This document shows, in pieces, positions 32,017 through 41,385 of a DNA stretch of 46,592 bases; the first letter of the stretch is position 1; each line of letters opens with the position of its first letter. The DNA comes from Rhodoferax sp. OV413 (lineage in GTDB: Bacteria; Pseudomonadota; Gammaproteobacteria; Burkholderiales; Burkholderiaceae_C), in contig CAMAWD010000047.1 of assembly GCA_945861785.1 (NCBI GenBank), forward strand, positions 1 through 46,592, given 5' to 3'. A program made the position numbers and the translations under genes. Under the pieces are notes generated by a model. That model ran no database searches. It saw only the letters and a list, made by a program, of their open reading frames with translations, and had not been told where the DNA came from.

Positions 32017-33441
32017 TCATTCGCTCGCCATAAGTAGTCGCCCCAAAATTGCGCTCACCTCATCCGTGCGACCAGACATGGGCACAGCGAGCAAAGCGAC
32101 CTCTACTCGCCGCAATCCGTGCCGAACACTCGCCCGCGAAAGTACGCGTCCTTGATCGCTCAGCAATTGCCATTTATCGTAGGGTGTTGGGTAGGCAAGG
32201 CATGCGACAACCCGCGGCGTGTCAAACAAGCTGCTGTATGCGAGCACTTGAAGCAAATCTTCTCGATGTTGGGTCTGCCAATCGTGTTCGCCCTTGCCAA
32301 AACCGCCGTAACCCACCAGTTGCGCGTGGCGCTTGTACTTGGCATCAATGACGAGTGTCACGTCGGCACGGTGAATTACCACATCAGGAATTAGCGAACG
32401 CTGCGTGCCCATTCGCTGAGGTTTCCAGTGAAGATTGACCACTGTTTCGCGGCAGCGACCGGTGGTTACTCTTGCTTGAAATCGTCTGGCTGTAGCCTCG
32501 GCTATAGATTCGATCCAGGCCTCAAAGAAGATTGCCATGTCCATGCGCCATGGGAGGCCGGCCAGGTCGCTGGACCCACCCAAACCCCGTTCGTCGACGC
32601 ACCACTGTATGGCTTCAAGGCCTTGACGAAAAACCTCGGTTGAGACATTGGCCTTGAGGAGTTGCCATCCGCGGGTTGGCGGACTTGGTGCAAAAGCACG
32701 CAACCGGACAAGCAAGGCGTCGCAGCGCTGTAGGAGGTGCACGACTGCAATGTGCCTGCCACGCTGTGTTCGCAGCGCGTCTTGGTGTCGCAATACTGTC
32801 CAATGCATAGCACTGAGCAATTGTTTGTCAGGTAGCAAATTGGGAAATCTGCACGGTATCGTCAAGCACTGGCCCAACGCCAAATGGTTCATCGCATATC
32901 GGCTCCAATCGACTTGCCCTTTAGGCACGTCCAAAAGCGCTTCATCCATCTCAAAGCGCCGCGAGGTTTGCTTGAGCAACTTCTCAATTCGCATCAAGAC
33001 CGTGGCACTGAGCACCCAGGCAGGGATCTGACGGTCAGAATTCGGCACCATGCGAGGCAAAGGCAGAATCTCCGGGGTTATCCGAAAGCCCGTCCCAACC
33101 AACATGTCGCCTGCGCTGCTCCAGGCAAAGCGCGGCTCAACGACCAGGCCAAGTTCCGGCTTGGCCGACATAGGCGATAACAACGGCAGCGCACCAATTC
33201 GCGTGTCGGATTCCAGCCATATGCCGATGTCACCGCGCACACCTCCCACCTGCCCATGAACGCCGAAATCCCCTAGGATTCCCCGGTTCATCTCCAGGAA
33301 ATTTTCGCCACGGCGCTGTGCCAAATCCCCCGACCTTCGCTTGTCGATACCCGGCTCCAACAACCAATCTGTTGCTGACACAAAGACCCTGGCGCTATCC
33401 TGGATGCGCCTAACTGGGTTGGATAAGTGAACGCGACTCAC
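32017..33441 (-). CDS. McrC-like restriction endonuclease subunit
   Basis: The 474-residue protein has a PD-(D/E)xK nuclease motif near its C-terminus: D353 in LIPDVVIH, then D366-A-K368 in VIDAKYK. This is the arrangement of McrC, the nuclease subunit of the McrBC modification-dependent restriction system. The N-terminal half is poorly recognisable. GTG 33441 begins 2 bp after the upstream mcrB-like stop codon, so translation is probably coupled. GC content is lower than in the flanking genes. It should act with the McrB-like protein to cut modified foreign DNA. Confidence 0.85.
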   Translation of the reverse strand: MSRVHLSNPVRRIQDSARVFVSATDWLLEPGIDKRRSGDLAQRRGENFLEMNRGILGDFGVHGQVGGVRGDIGIWLESDTRIGALPLLSPMSAKPELGLVVEPRFAWSSAGDMLVGTGFRITPEILPLPRMVPNSDRQIPAWVLSATVLMRIEKLLKQTSRRFEMDEALLDVPKGQVDWSRYAMNHLALGQCLTIPCRFPNLLPDKQLLSAMHWTVLRHQDALRTQRGRHIAVVHLLQRCDALLVRLRAFAPSPPTRGWQLLKANVSTEVFRQGLEAIQWCVDERGLGGSSDLAGLPWRMDMAIFFEAWIESIAEATARRFQARVTTGRCRETVVNLHWKPQRMGTQRSLIPDVVIHRADVTLVIDAKYKRHAQLVGYGGFGKGEHDWQTQHREDLLQVLAYSSLFDTPRVVACLAYPTPYDKWQLLSDQGRVLSRASVRHGLRRVEVALLAVPMSGRTDEVSAILGRLLMASE

Positions 33442-33443
33442 GG

Positions 33444-34940
33444 TCAGGAGTCAAGGCTCTCGACATACGCATGGATTTCGTCGCCAAAACCGCTAACCTG
33501 ACCTTGTGCGAGATACTCCAGCAGCAGCGGTTTGAGCTCGGTTTGCAGCTTGGTCTTTGCCTTCTCCTCGTCTTGCTCCATGAAATACGCATGCCCTGGA
33601 AGCAAGTTGAATGTGTCGTCGCCGGCATGCGCAACGAACAGATCAAGCAGCTGCGCAAATTTTTCTCGCATCAAGCTGCATGACCGGGCATCCTCGACCA
33701 ACACCTTCAAGCTCGGCCAGACCGGGAAGAATGCAAATCGTCGTCGCACAGCCACATCCAATAGCGCAATACTTCGATCTGCCGTATTCATTGTTCCCAG
33801 AACGTGCAGATTGCTCGGCAACCGCAAAGTAGAACCATCAATTTCATCGAATTGGTGATCGAGTTCCACTTGGCGATTTGGGTCCCCCGGCTCAAAAAGA
33901 TGAAGCGCTTCCCCAAGGACCTTGGCCAAATCCGCCCGGTTGATTTCGTCGATGACAAGGAGATACGGTTTGGGGTAGCAAGCGGCGGCTTTTTGCACCG
34001 CCTTGACCAACTGGCCGCCAACAGCCTTGAAATAGAAACCCTGGCCTTGTGGATCCTTGATCGGTCGCAACCCGCCCACAAACGACTCATACGTTGTACC
34101 GGCGTGAAACTGAATCAAATGACCATTGCCGGCATATTGGTCCGCCAGCAGTTCCTTTGCCAGGTGTGTTTTACCAGTACCTGGCGGCCCCTCAAGCACC
34201 ACAAATCGGCGGTATCCGAGCAATTCGGCGGTGCGTCCAGCTGACGGTGACGGCAGCAGGTGCGCCAGCCACTGCATACGAATCGCCTGGGCTTCCTTTT
34301 CAGTGGCTTGTTTACGATCAATACCCCGCTCATCCATGAAAAGGTCCAGGAACGAAGTCAAAGAAGCCAATTGCGCCGCGCGATCACCATCGGAGCCTGA
34401 GCCTTCTGCTGCATGGCAAGCGTACAGGACCGAACCGCACCGGCGAAGAGATTGGGCCCATCGATCCAACTTTGATTTGACGAGCTGGGGCAATTCCAGA
34501 TCTGTTCGAACTGGATCGCGCTTGCTCCATGTGAAGCCGCCGTCGGGACAAGACGCGACCCATCGTGCGATCGCACGGCACCGACGCGCATGCCCTGGCC
34601 TACCCAGCACCAAGTCATCAGGGGCAATTGATTGTGTACCGACGACCATCCCAACTAGACCGGGGCCATTTTCGTCTGCGGGAAAAATTACGAAACTCAT
34701 GCCCCCATACGTCCCAGATGTGTCCTGGCCTGGCGCGATCAACGCCACGTAGGGCACAGCACCATCTTTCGAATCTGAATTGACCCGCAACTGAAAGCGC
34801 GTTTCCTCTGGGCTGCGCTTGGTTTCAAAGTCTTTGATGCGGTTGTACCGGCTCTTCAGGTCGGAGTTGAATGCAAGACGGATTGCAGCTTCATCCCAAT
34901 CTTGGCGCGGCGTGTTCACAACAGCAAGTATCTTTTCCAT
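33444..34940 (-). CDS. McrB-like AAA+ GTPase restriction subunit
   Basis: The 498-residue protein has Walker A GPPGTGKT at 251-258, Walker B LLVIDE with D331-E332, and the McrB signature MNTADRSIALLD followed by RRRF. It is likely the motor that powers cleavage by the McrC-like subunit encoded just downstream. The N-terminal 215 residues should recognise the modified DNA target, but I do not recognise that domain. I chose ATG 34940 because AGGG precedes it by about 6 nt and the product starts MEKILAVVNTPRQ; the frame is open to 35078 without a good ribosome-binding site. About 57% GC in one 60-base sample (33481-33540), against clearly higher values around it, suggests acquisition by transfer. 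Confidence 0.87.
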   Translation of the reverse strand: MEKILAVVNTPRQDWDEAAIRLAFNSDLKSRYNRIKDFETKRSPEETRFQLRVNSDSKDGAVPYVALIAPGQDTSGTYGGMSFVIFPADENGPGLVGMVVGTQSIAPDDLVLGRPGHARRCRAIARWVASCPDGGFTWSKRDPVRTDLELPQLVKSKLDRWAQSLRRCGSVLYACHAAEGSGSDGDRAAQLASLTSFLDLFMDERGIDRKQATEKEAQAIRMQWLAHLLPSPSAGRTAELLGYRRFVVLEGPPGTGKTHLAKELLADQYAGNGHLIQFHAGTTYESFVGGLRPIKDPQGQGFYFKAVGGQLVKAVQKAAACYPKPYLLVIDEINRADLAKVLGEALHLFEPGDPNRQVELDHQFDEIDGSTLRLPSNLHVLGTMNTADRSIALLDVAVRRRFAFFPVWPSLKVLVEDARSCSLMREKFAQLLDLFVAHAGDDTFNLLPGHAYFMEQDEEKAKTKLQTELKPLLLEYLAQGQVSGFGDEIHAYVESLDS

Positions 34941-35100
34941 CGTAAACCCTTGAAGCATTGCATTCGCAAACGCCTCGATCCTATTGCAAGTCAGCCAACG
35001 CCCCAGACGCAGCCATGCCGACAAACCGACAAAGTCGACCGAACATTCGCCGCACGGGCGAACTCTCATGCATGGCACGACGCATGCTTGGCTCCAATAT

Positions 35101-35109
35101 TGCTAGTAT
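35101..35109 (+). promoter_or_regulatory. Candidate extended -10 promoter for the transglutaminase operon
   Basis: TGCTAGTAT matches an extended -10 (TGn then a TAGTAT hexamer). It lies about 68 nt upstream of the ATG at 35177, in the 236-bp gap between divergent genes. I see no good -35 at the right spacing, so this is tentative. Confidence 0.3.
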
Positions 35110-35176
35110 CCGGGGACTACCGCGCTGATTGCGGCCTCCCACGGCCGCCACCACGCTGCCCAACCCGAGACCACGA

Positions 35177-38100
35177 ATGTCGATCCACGCCGCCCTGCAC
35201 CACGTCACCCACTACAGTTACGACCGCCTGGTGGCCCTCGGGCCCCAGGTGATCCGCCTACGCCCTGCCCCGCATTGCCGCAGCAAGATCGTGTCGTATT
35301 CGCTCAAGATCGAGCCGGCCGGGCACTTCATCAACTGGCAGCAGGACCCGTTCGCCAACTACCAGGCGCGACTGGTCTTCCCCGAAAAGGCGCGCGAGCT
35401 CAAGGTGACGGTGGATGTGGTGATGGACATGGCCGTGTACAACCCGTTCGACTTCTTCCTGGAGCCGTCCGCCGAAAAGTACCCTTTCAACTACGACAAG
35501 CTGCTGGAGCAGGAGTTGGCCCCGTACCTGGCGGCCGATCCGCTGAACGACGAGCTCTCGGCCTGCCTGGCGCGCATCGACCTGACCGAGCGGCGCAGCA
35601 TCGACTTCCTGGTGGCGGTCAACCAGATGGTTCACCACGACATCCGTTACCTGATCCGCATGGAGCCGGGGGTGCAGACCCCTCAGGAGACCCTCACCCT
35701 GAAATCCGGCTCCTGCCGCGACTCAGCCTGGCTGCTGGTACAACTGCTGCGCCACTGCGGCCTTGCGGCGCGTTTTGTGTCGGGCTACCTGATCCAGTTG
35801 GCGCCCGATGTCAAGGCCCTGGACGGCCCCAGCGGCACCGAGGTCGACTTCACCGACCTGCACGCCTGGTGCGAGGTCTACCTGCCCGGCGCGGGCTGGG
35901 TCGGCCTGGACGCCACCTCGGGCCTGCTTGCCGGCGAAGGGCATATTCCCCTGGCCTGCACGCCGCAGCCCTCGGGCGCGGCGCCCATCGAAGGTGGCGT
36001 GGACAAGGCCGAAGTGACGTTCCACCACGCAATGAAGGTGAGCCGGATCCATGAGTCGCCTCGCGTCACCAAGCCCTACACCGATGCGCAATGGGCCGAC
36101 GTAATGGCGCTGGGCGCCAAGGTCGACGCCGACCTTGTGCACGAGGATGTGCGCCTGACCATGGGCGGCGAGCCGACGTTTGTGGCAGTCAGCGACCGCG
36201 ATGCCGCGGAATGGAACACCGACGCCCTCGGGCCGACCAAACGCGCCTTCGCCACGGAACTGGTGCACAGGCTGCGCACCGAATACGGACGAGGTGGGTT
36301 CCTGCATTTCGGCCAGGGCAAGTGGTACCCGGGCGAACAGCTGCCGCGCTGGGCGCTGAACATCTACTGGCGCGCGGACAAACAACCGGTGTGGCGCAAT
36401 CCGGCCCTGTTTGCCGACGAACGCGTGCCCACCCACTACACCAGCGCCGACGCCAAACGCTTTGTCGACGGCCTCACAACACGGCTGGGCCTGAGCGGCC
36501 AAACCATCCAGCCGGGTTACGAGGATGCCTGGTACTACCTGTGGCGCGAACGCCGCCTGCCGGTGAACGTGGACCCGTTCGACTCCAAACTCGACGACGA
36601 AATGGAGCGCTCGCGCTTGCGCCGCGTGTTCGAACAGAAACTCGATGCGGTGGTGGGTTACGTGTTGCCGATCAAGGTGGGTGAAGGCCCACGCCTGGGT
36701 GGCCCGGTCTGGACCACCGGCCCGTGGTTCCTGCGCGACGAGCGCATGTACCTGATGCCGGGCGATTCGCCCATGGGGCTGCGCCTGCCACTGGACTCCC
36801 TGCCCTGGGTCAGCAAGGCCGATTTCCCGTACATGGTCGAGCAGGATCCGACGACGCCACGCCCCGACCTCCAGGGCCACGGGGTGTTTGCCAGCCGTTA
36901 TGAAACCGATGCCGGCGCGCGCGACGCGCTGGGCGATGCGGCAGTGGCTGGGGCGCACAGCCCGGCGGCCTACCTGGCCGGGTCCGGCCCGATGCAGGAA
37001 GCCACACGCAGGCTGCAGGTTCCTGCAGCTGCAGCGGGAGCAGCGGGCACTGCGGGCCCTTCCAGCGCAACCAGCACAACCAGCACAACAGATGGTTCCG
37101 CCCGGGCGGGAGGCAACGGGGCTGCCGCCGACCACGCGCAGAGCCACCTGCAAAGCGAACCTGCCGGCTTCGTGCGTTCGCCCGAGCGCCACGAATCCGC
37201 CCACTGGGTCAGCCGCACCGCACTGTGCGTGGAAGTGCGTGACCCGCGCCGCGCCAGCGGCCCCAAGGCCGAGGCGGTCGGGGTCAAGTCGGGCGTGTTG
37301 TATGTCTTCATGCCCCCGCTGGAAAAGCTGGAAGACTACCTCGACCTGCTGGCCGCCATCGAGGCCACCGCGCAGGCCCAGGGTGTCCAGCTGGTGCTCG
37401 AAGGTTACCCGCCGCCGCGTGACCCGCGCCTGAAGCTGTTGCAGGTCACACCCGATCCGGGCGTCATCGAGGTCAACATCCACCCGGTGAGCAACTGGGG
37501 CGAGTTGGTGAAGAACACCGAGTTCCTTTACCAGGCGGCATTTGAGTCGCGCCTGTCGGCCGAAAAATTCATGACCGACGGCCGGCACACCGGCACGGGC
37601 GGCGGCAACCACTTCGTGATGGGCGGCGCGACGCCCGCAGACAGCCCGTTCCTGCGCAACCCCGAGTTGCTGGCAAGCCTGTTGTTGTACTGGCACAACC
37701 ACCCCAGCCTGAGTTACCTCTTCAGCGGCATGTTCGTGGGGCCCACCAGCCAGTCGCCGCGGGTGGATGAAGCGCGCAACGACCAGTTGTACGAACTCGA
37801 AATCGCCTTGCAGGAAATCCACCGCAACCGCGAGAAACACGGCCAGACCATGCCGCCCTGGCTGGTCGACCGAACCCTGCGCAACATTCTGATCGACGTC
37901 ACCGGCAACACCCACCGCAGCGAGTTCTCGATCGACAAGATGTATTCGCCCGACTCGGCTACCGGTCGCCTGGGCCTGCTGGAACTGCGCGCCTTCGAAA
38001 TGCCGCCGCACGCCCGCATGAGCATCGCCCAGCAGCTGCTGCTGCGCGCCATGGTGGTGCGGTTCTGGAAAAAGCCCTACCAGGAAAACCCGACCCGCTG

Positions 38101-38788
38101 GGGCACCGCGCTGCACGACCGCTTCCTGCTGCCGACCTTCATCCGCATGGATTTCGAGGACATCATCGCCGAGATGCAGGAGGCCGGTTTCGGGTTCGAC
38201 CCGGCGTGGTTCGCGCCGCACCTGGAGTTCCGCTTCCCGCTGCTGGGCACGGTGCAATCGGCCGGCATCGAGCTGACCCTGCGCAACGCGCTGGAGCCCT
38301 GGCATGTCATGGGCGAGGAAGGCGCACCCGGCGGCACAGCCCGCTACGTCGACTCCTCGCTGGAACGCGTCGAAGTGCGCGTCACCGGCCTCAACGAGAG
38401 CCGTTACGTGGTCACCTGCAACGGCCGCGCACTGCCGCTCCAAAGCACCGGCACCACAGGCGAGTTCGTCGCCGGCGTGCGTTACAAGGCCTGGAGCCCG
38501 CCGTCTGCACTGCATCCGTCGATTGGCACCCATGTGCCGCTGGTGTTCGACATCGTCGACACCTGGATGAAACGCTCCATTGGCGGCTGCCAGTACCACG
38601 TGGCACACCCCGGCGGCCTGAGTTACGAGAGTTTCCCGGTCAATGCCAACGAGGCAGAAAGCCGGCGCCTGTCGCGCTTCGTCGCCATGGGGCACACGCC
38701 GGGCAGCATGCACGTCCCAGCCGCCACGATCGATGTCGCGGCCAGCCGCGAGTTCCCGTTCACCCTGGACTTGCGCCGCGTGCCTTGA
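35177..38788 (+). CDS. Transglutaminase-DUF2126 (amidoligase-like) fusion protein
   Basis: The 1,203-residue protein starts at ATG 35177 (MSIHAALHHVTHYSYDR). The N-terminal transglutaminase-like domain has a complete Cys-His-Asp triad: C180 in SGSCRDSAW, H229 in DLHAWCE and D245 in GLDATSG. The remainder is DUF2126, with TMGGEPTFVAVSDRDAAEWN, HFGQGKWYPGEQ and the Gly-rich DGRHTGTGGGNH near residue 800, typical of the glutamine-synthetase-like/amidoligase-associated group. A low-complexity Ala/Gly/Ser/Thr linker (about 614-660) splits the DUF2126 part. It is the first gene of a three-gene operon; the next begins 14 bp after its stop. Family work predicts a role in peptide modification or ligation, but the reaction is unproven. 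Confidence 0.92.
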   Translation: MSIHAALHHVTHYSYDRLVALGPQVIRLRPAPHCRSKIVSYSLKIEPAGHFINWQQDPFANYQARLVFPEKARELKVTVDVVMDMAVYNPFDFFLEPSAEKYPFNYDKLLEQELAPYLAADPLNDELSACLARIDLTERRSIDFLVAVNQMVHHDIRYLIRMEPGVQTPQETLTLKSGSCRDSAWLLVQLLRHCGLAARFVSGYLIQLAPDVKALDGPSGTEVDFTDLHAWCEVYLPGAGWVGLDATSGLLAGEGHIPLACTPQPSGAAPIEGGVDKAEVTFHHAMKVSRIHESPRVTKPYTDAQWADVMALGAKVDADLVHEDVRLTMGGEPTFVAVSDRDAAEWNTDALGPTKRAFATELVHRLRTEYGRGGFLHFGQGKWYPGEQLPRWALNIYWRADKQPVWRNPALFADERVPTHYTSADAKRFVDGLTTRLGLSGQTIQPGYEDAWYYLWRERRLPVNVDPFDSKLDDEMERSRLRRVFEQKLDAVVGYVLPIKVGEGPRLGGPVWTTGPWFLRDERMYLMPGDSPMGLRLPLDSLPWVSKADFPYMVEQDPTTPRPDLQGHGVFASRYETDAGARDALGDAAVAGAHSPAAYLAGSGPMQEATRRLQVPAAAAGAAGTAGPSSATSTTSTTDGSARAGGNGAAADHAQSHLQSEPAGFVRSPERHESAHWVSRTALCVEVRDPRRASGPKAEAVGVKSGVLYVFMPPLEKLEDYLDLLAAIEATAQAQGVQLVLEGYPPPRDPRLKLLQVTPDPGVIEVNIHPVSNWGELVKNTEFLYQAAFESRLSAEKFMTDGRHTGTGGGNHFVMGGATPADSPFLRNPELLASLLLYWHNHPSLSYLFSGMFVGPTSQSPRVDEARNDQLYELEIALQEIHRNREKHGQTMPPWLVDRTLRNILIDVTGNTHRSEFSIDKMYSPDSATGRLGLLELRAFEMPPHARMSIAQQLLLRAMVVRFWKKPYQENPTRWGTALHDRFLLPTFIRMDFEDIIAEMQEAGFGFDPAWFAPHLEFRFPLLGTVQSAGIELTLRNALEPWHVMGEEGAPGGTARYVDSSLERVEVRVTGLNESRYVVTCNGRALPLQSTGTTGEFVAGVRYKAWSPPSALHPSIGTHVPLVFDIVDTWMKRSIGGCQYHVAHPGGLSYESFPVNANEAESRRLSRFVAMGHTPGSMHVPAATIDVAASREFPFTLDLRRVP

Positions 38789-38802
38789 GGTAAGCTGGCG
38801 CG

Positions 38803-41382
38803 ATGCTGCACGCCCCCGAACCGGACAAGATGCCTGGGCCCCTGGCCCCCAGCGCCGCCACCGGCCATTTCGACGAATTGCGCGGTGGCTCGGCCGGGAA
38901 TCTGGCTGCACACTGGGCTGCATTCTTCGGCCACGCAGGGGCCAATGACCCGGCCGAACTCAACCGGCGCAGCGCCAGCCTGGAACACCAGGTACGCGAC
39001 AACGGCGTCACCTACAACGTCTATGCCGACGCCGGCGGGCCCCAGCGGCCCTGGTCCCTCGACCTGTTTCCCCTGATCCTCACCCCCGAGAGCTGGAGGA
39101 GTATCGAGACCGGCGTGTTGCAACGGGTGCGCCTGCTCGACCAAGTGATGGCCGATGTCTACGGCCCGCAGCAGTTGCTGGCCCGCGGCCTGTTGCCGCC
39201 AGCCCTGGTGCAGGGCCACCCGGGCTACCTGCGCCCCATGCACGGCGCGCCGCCGGTGGGCGGCACCCACCTGCATATTGCCGCGTTTGACCTGGCGCGC
39301 GGGCCGGACGGCAACTGGTGGCTGGTGTCCCAGCGCACCCAGGCGCCGTCGGGTCTGGGTTACCTGCTGGAGAACCGGCTGGCGGTGTCGCGCCAGTTCC
39401 CGCAGGCCTTCGAGAACATGCATGTGCAGCGCCTGGCAGGCACCTACCGGGCGTTGATTGAGCACCTCAAGTCGATCAGCCCCGGCGGGCGCGACGCGCA
39501 CATCGCGCTGCTCACCCCCGGCCCCTACAACGAGACCTACTTCGAGCACGCCTACCTGGCGCGCTACCTGGGGCTGACGCTGGTGGAGGGCGGCGACATG
39601 CTGGTGCGCGACCAGCGCCTGTACCTCAAGACGCTCAAGGGCCTGGTGCCGATCCACACGCTGCTCAAGCGCCTGGACGACCAGTTCCTCGATCCCCTGG
39701 AACTGCGCCCGGACTCCACGCTGGGGGTGCCCGGCCTGCTGCAGGCGGTACGCGCTGGCAACCTGCTGGTGGCCAATGCGCCTGGTTCCGATTTTCTGGA
39801 GTCTCCCGCCCTGTTGGGGTTTCTGCCCGGGCTGGCCCGCCATCTCCTGGGGGAAGATCTCGCGCTGCCAGCCCTGTCCACCTGGTGGTGCGGCGAGCGC
39901 AATGCGATGGAGGAAGTCCTGCCCCGGCTGTCTGAATGCGCCATCAAGCCAACCTATCCCGGGTCGGCCCAGCACGAAAGTTTCGACGCGGTCCTGGGGG
40001 GGGATCTGTCCCCGCGCGAACGCGACGAGTGGGCCGGTCGGATTGCCCGCCAAGGTGATGACCACACCGTCCAGGCCTACATGCCCTTGGCCCAGATGCC
40101 GACCTGGCAGCGCGATGGTGAACGTGATGGGCGCATCCAGCCGCGCTCGGTCATGTTGCGTGTTTTCGCGGTGGCCAACGGCCCGCAGTCCTGGCAGGTG
40201 CTGAGTGGCGGGCTGGCGCGCGTGGCACACGCCAATGCCGAAATCGCCACCATGCAGCGTGGCGGCAGCAGCGCCGACGTCTGGGTGATGACCCAGGGCC
40301 AGGTCGACCGCACCACGCTGCTGGCCCCGGCGCTGACACCGGGTGCTGTCGCGCAGCGCAAGCGGCTGGTCACCAGCCGGGCGGCCGAGAACCTTTACTG
40401 GCTGGGTCGCTACACCGAACGCACCGAAAACTCGATCGCCCTGGCACGGTTGGCTCTGGATTGCCTGAATGGCGAAGACCAGTCATCCGCTCCCCTGCTG
40501 ACCTGGCTCGGCAAGATGGCCGTGGCAAACAGCCTGGTGCTCACCGGCGTTCCGTCGCCCATGCAGGCGCGCCGCGTGTTCGAGCGCTCGCTGATCGCCG
40601 GCCTGGGTGGCAACGCACCGGCCACCAGCGTGGGTTACACCCTGCGCGCGGTACGCATGGCCGGCTCATCGGTACGCGAACGACTGTCACAGGAGCACTG
40701 GAACCTGATCGTGCGGGCGCAGGAAGACCTGACCGACGCCTGCGATGCGCAGACCCGCTCCGGCGAGTTCTCCACCATGCAGGCGCTCGATATCCTGCAG
40801 GCCGCCGGCCGGCACATGGCCGCCATCACTGGTGCACAAACCGACCGCATGACGCGTGACGACGGCTGGCGGCTGCTCAGCATCGGTCGGCACATCGAGC
40901 GCCTGGGTTTCCTGGCGCGCTCGCTGGCAATGGGGCTGGATACCGCCTCGGTGCACAGCGAGGCGGGTTTCGAGGCCATGCTGGCGCTGTTCGACAGCAC
41001 CATCACCTTCCACGCGCAATTCCAGCAAAGCCGTGAAATGGCCGCCATGATCGACCTGCTGGTGCTCGACCGCGACAATCCCCGTTCGCTGGCCTGGGTG
41101 GCGCACACCTTGCGCGGCCGCCTGGCCAAACTCGCCGGCAGCGAACCCAGTGAACTCAGCGCGTTGTCGCTGCAGGTGCCCAACCCCAACAGCTGGAACC
41201 TCGACCAGTTGTGCATGTTCGACCTGCAAGACGGCAACGGCAGCGCCGCCGCGCGGCAACCGATGACGGCACTGGCCAACCTGCTGGTGCAATGCAACGA
41301 TGCGGCCTTCGATGTGTCGGAAGTCATCAGCACCACGTACTTCACGCATTCGGGCGAGTCGCGCCAAAGCACAGGGGTCTGA
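38803..41382 (+). CDS. Fused circularly permuted ATP-grasp / alpha-E protein
   Basis: The 859-residue protein joins an ATP-grasp-like half (about 1-500) to an alpha-E half (about 520-850, beginning RAAENLYWLGRYTERTENS). The first half aligns with the separate protein at 27170-28627: PSGLGYLLENR, TPGPYNETYFEHAYLA, KRLDDQFLDP, DSTLG and GGLARVAH all have counterparts. The ATP-binding Gly-rich loop differs: IKPTYPGSAQHESF stands where the paralogue has VKEVHGAGGYGM, and QRGGSSADVW replaces SQGGGTKDTW. Its catalytic ability may therefore differ. ATG 38803 follows TGAGGTAAGC. The next gene starts 3 bp after the stop. Confidence 0.92.
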   Translation: MLHAPEPDKMPGPLAPSAATGHFDELRGGSAGNLAAHWAAFFGHAGANDPAELNRRSASLEHQVRDNGVTYNVYADAGGPQRPWSLDLFPLILTPESWRSIETGVLQRVRLLDQVMADVYGPQQLLARGLLPPALVQGHPGYLRPMHGAPPVGGTHLHIAAFDLARGPDGNWWLVSQRTQAPSGLGYLLENRLAVSRQFPQAFENMHVQRLAGTYRALIEHLKSISPGGRDAHIALLTPGPYNETYFEHAYLARYLGLTLVEGGDMLVRDQRLYLKTLKGLVPIHTLLKRLDDQFLDPLELRPDSTLGVPGLLQAVRAGNLLVANAPGSDFLESPALLGFLPGLARHLLGEDLALPALSTWWCGERNAMEEVLPRLSECAIKPTYPGSAQHESFDAVLGGDLSPRERDEWAGRIARQGDDHTVQAYMPLAQMPTWQRDGERDGRIQPRSVMLRVFAVANGPQSWQVLSGGLARVAHANAEIATMQRGGSSADVWVMTQGQVDRTTLLAPALTPGAVAQRKRLVTSRAAENLYWLGRYTERTENSIALARLALDCLNGEDQSSAPLLTWLGKMAVANSLVLTGVPSPMQARRVFERSLIAGLGGNAPATSVGYTLRAVRMAGSSVRERLSQEHWNLIVRAQEDLTDACDAQTRSGEFSTMQALDILQAAGRHMAAITGAQTDRMTRDDGWRLLSIGRHIERLGFLARSLAMGLDTASVHSEAGFEAMLALFDSTITFHAQFQQSREMAAMIDLLVLDRDNPRSLAWVAHTLRGRLAKLAGSEPSELSALSLQVPNPNSWNLDQLCMFDLQDGNGSAAARQPMTALANLLVQCNDAAFDVSEVISTTYFTHSGESRQSTGV

Positions 41383-41385
41383 GGC

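Noticed and set aside
34941-35078. Upstream extension of the mcrB-like gene to 35078
   Set aside because: No good ribosome-binding site and an unusual Cys/Arg-rich N-terminus; ATG 34940 has AGGG at suitable distance.
35723-38923. Minus-strand 1,066-codon frame, and similar ones at 38623-40230 and 27137-29173
   Set aside because: They are antisense to the transglutaminase, fused ATP-grasp, and ATP-grasp/comEC genes, which carry full family motifs; the antisense products do not.
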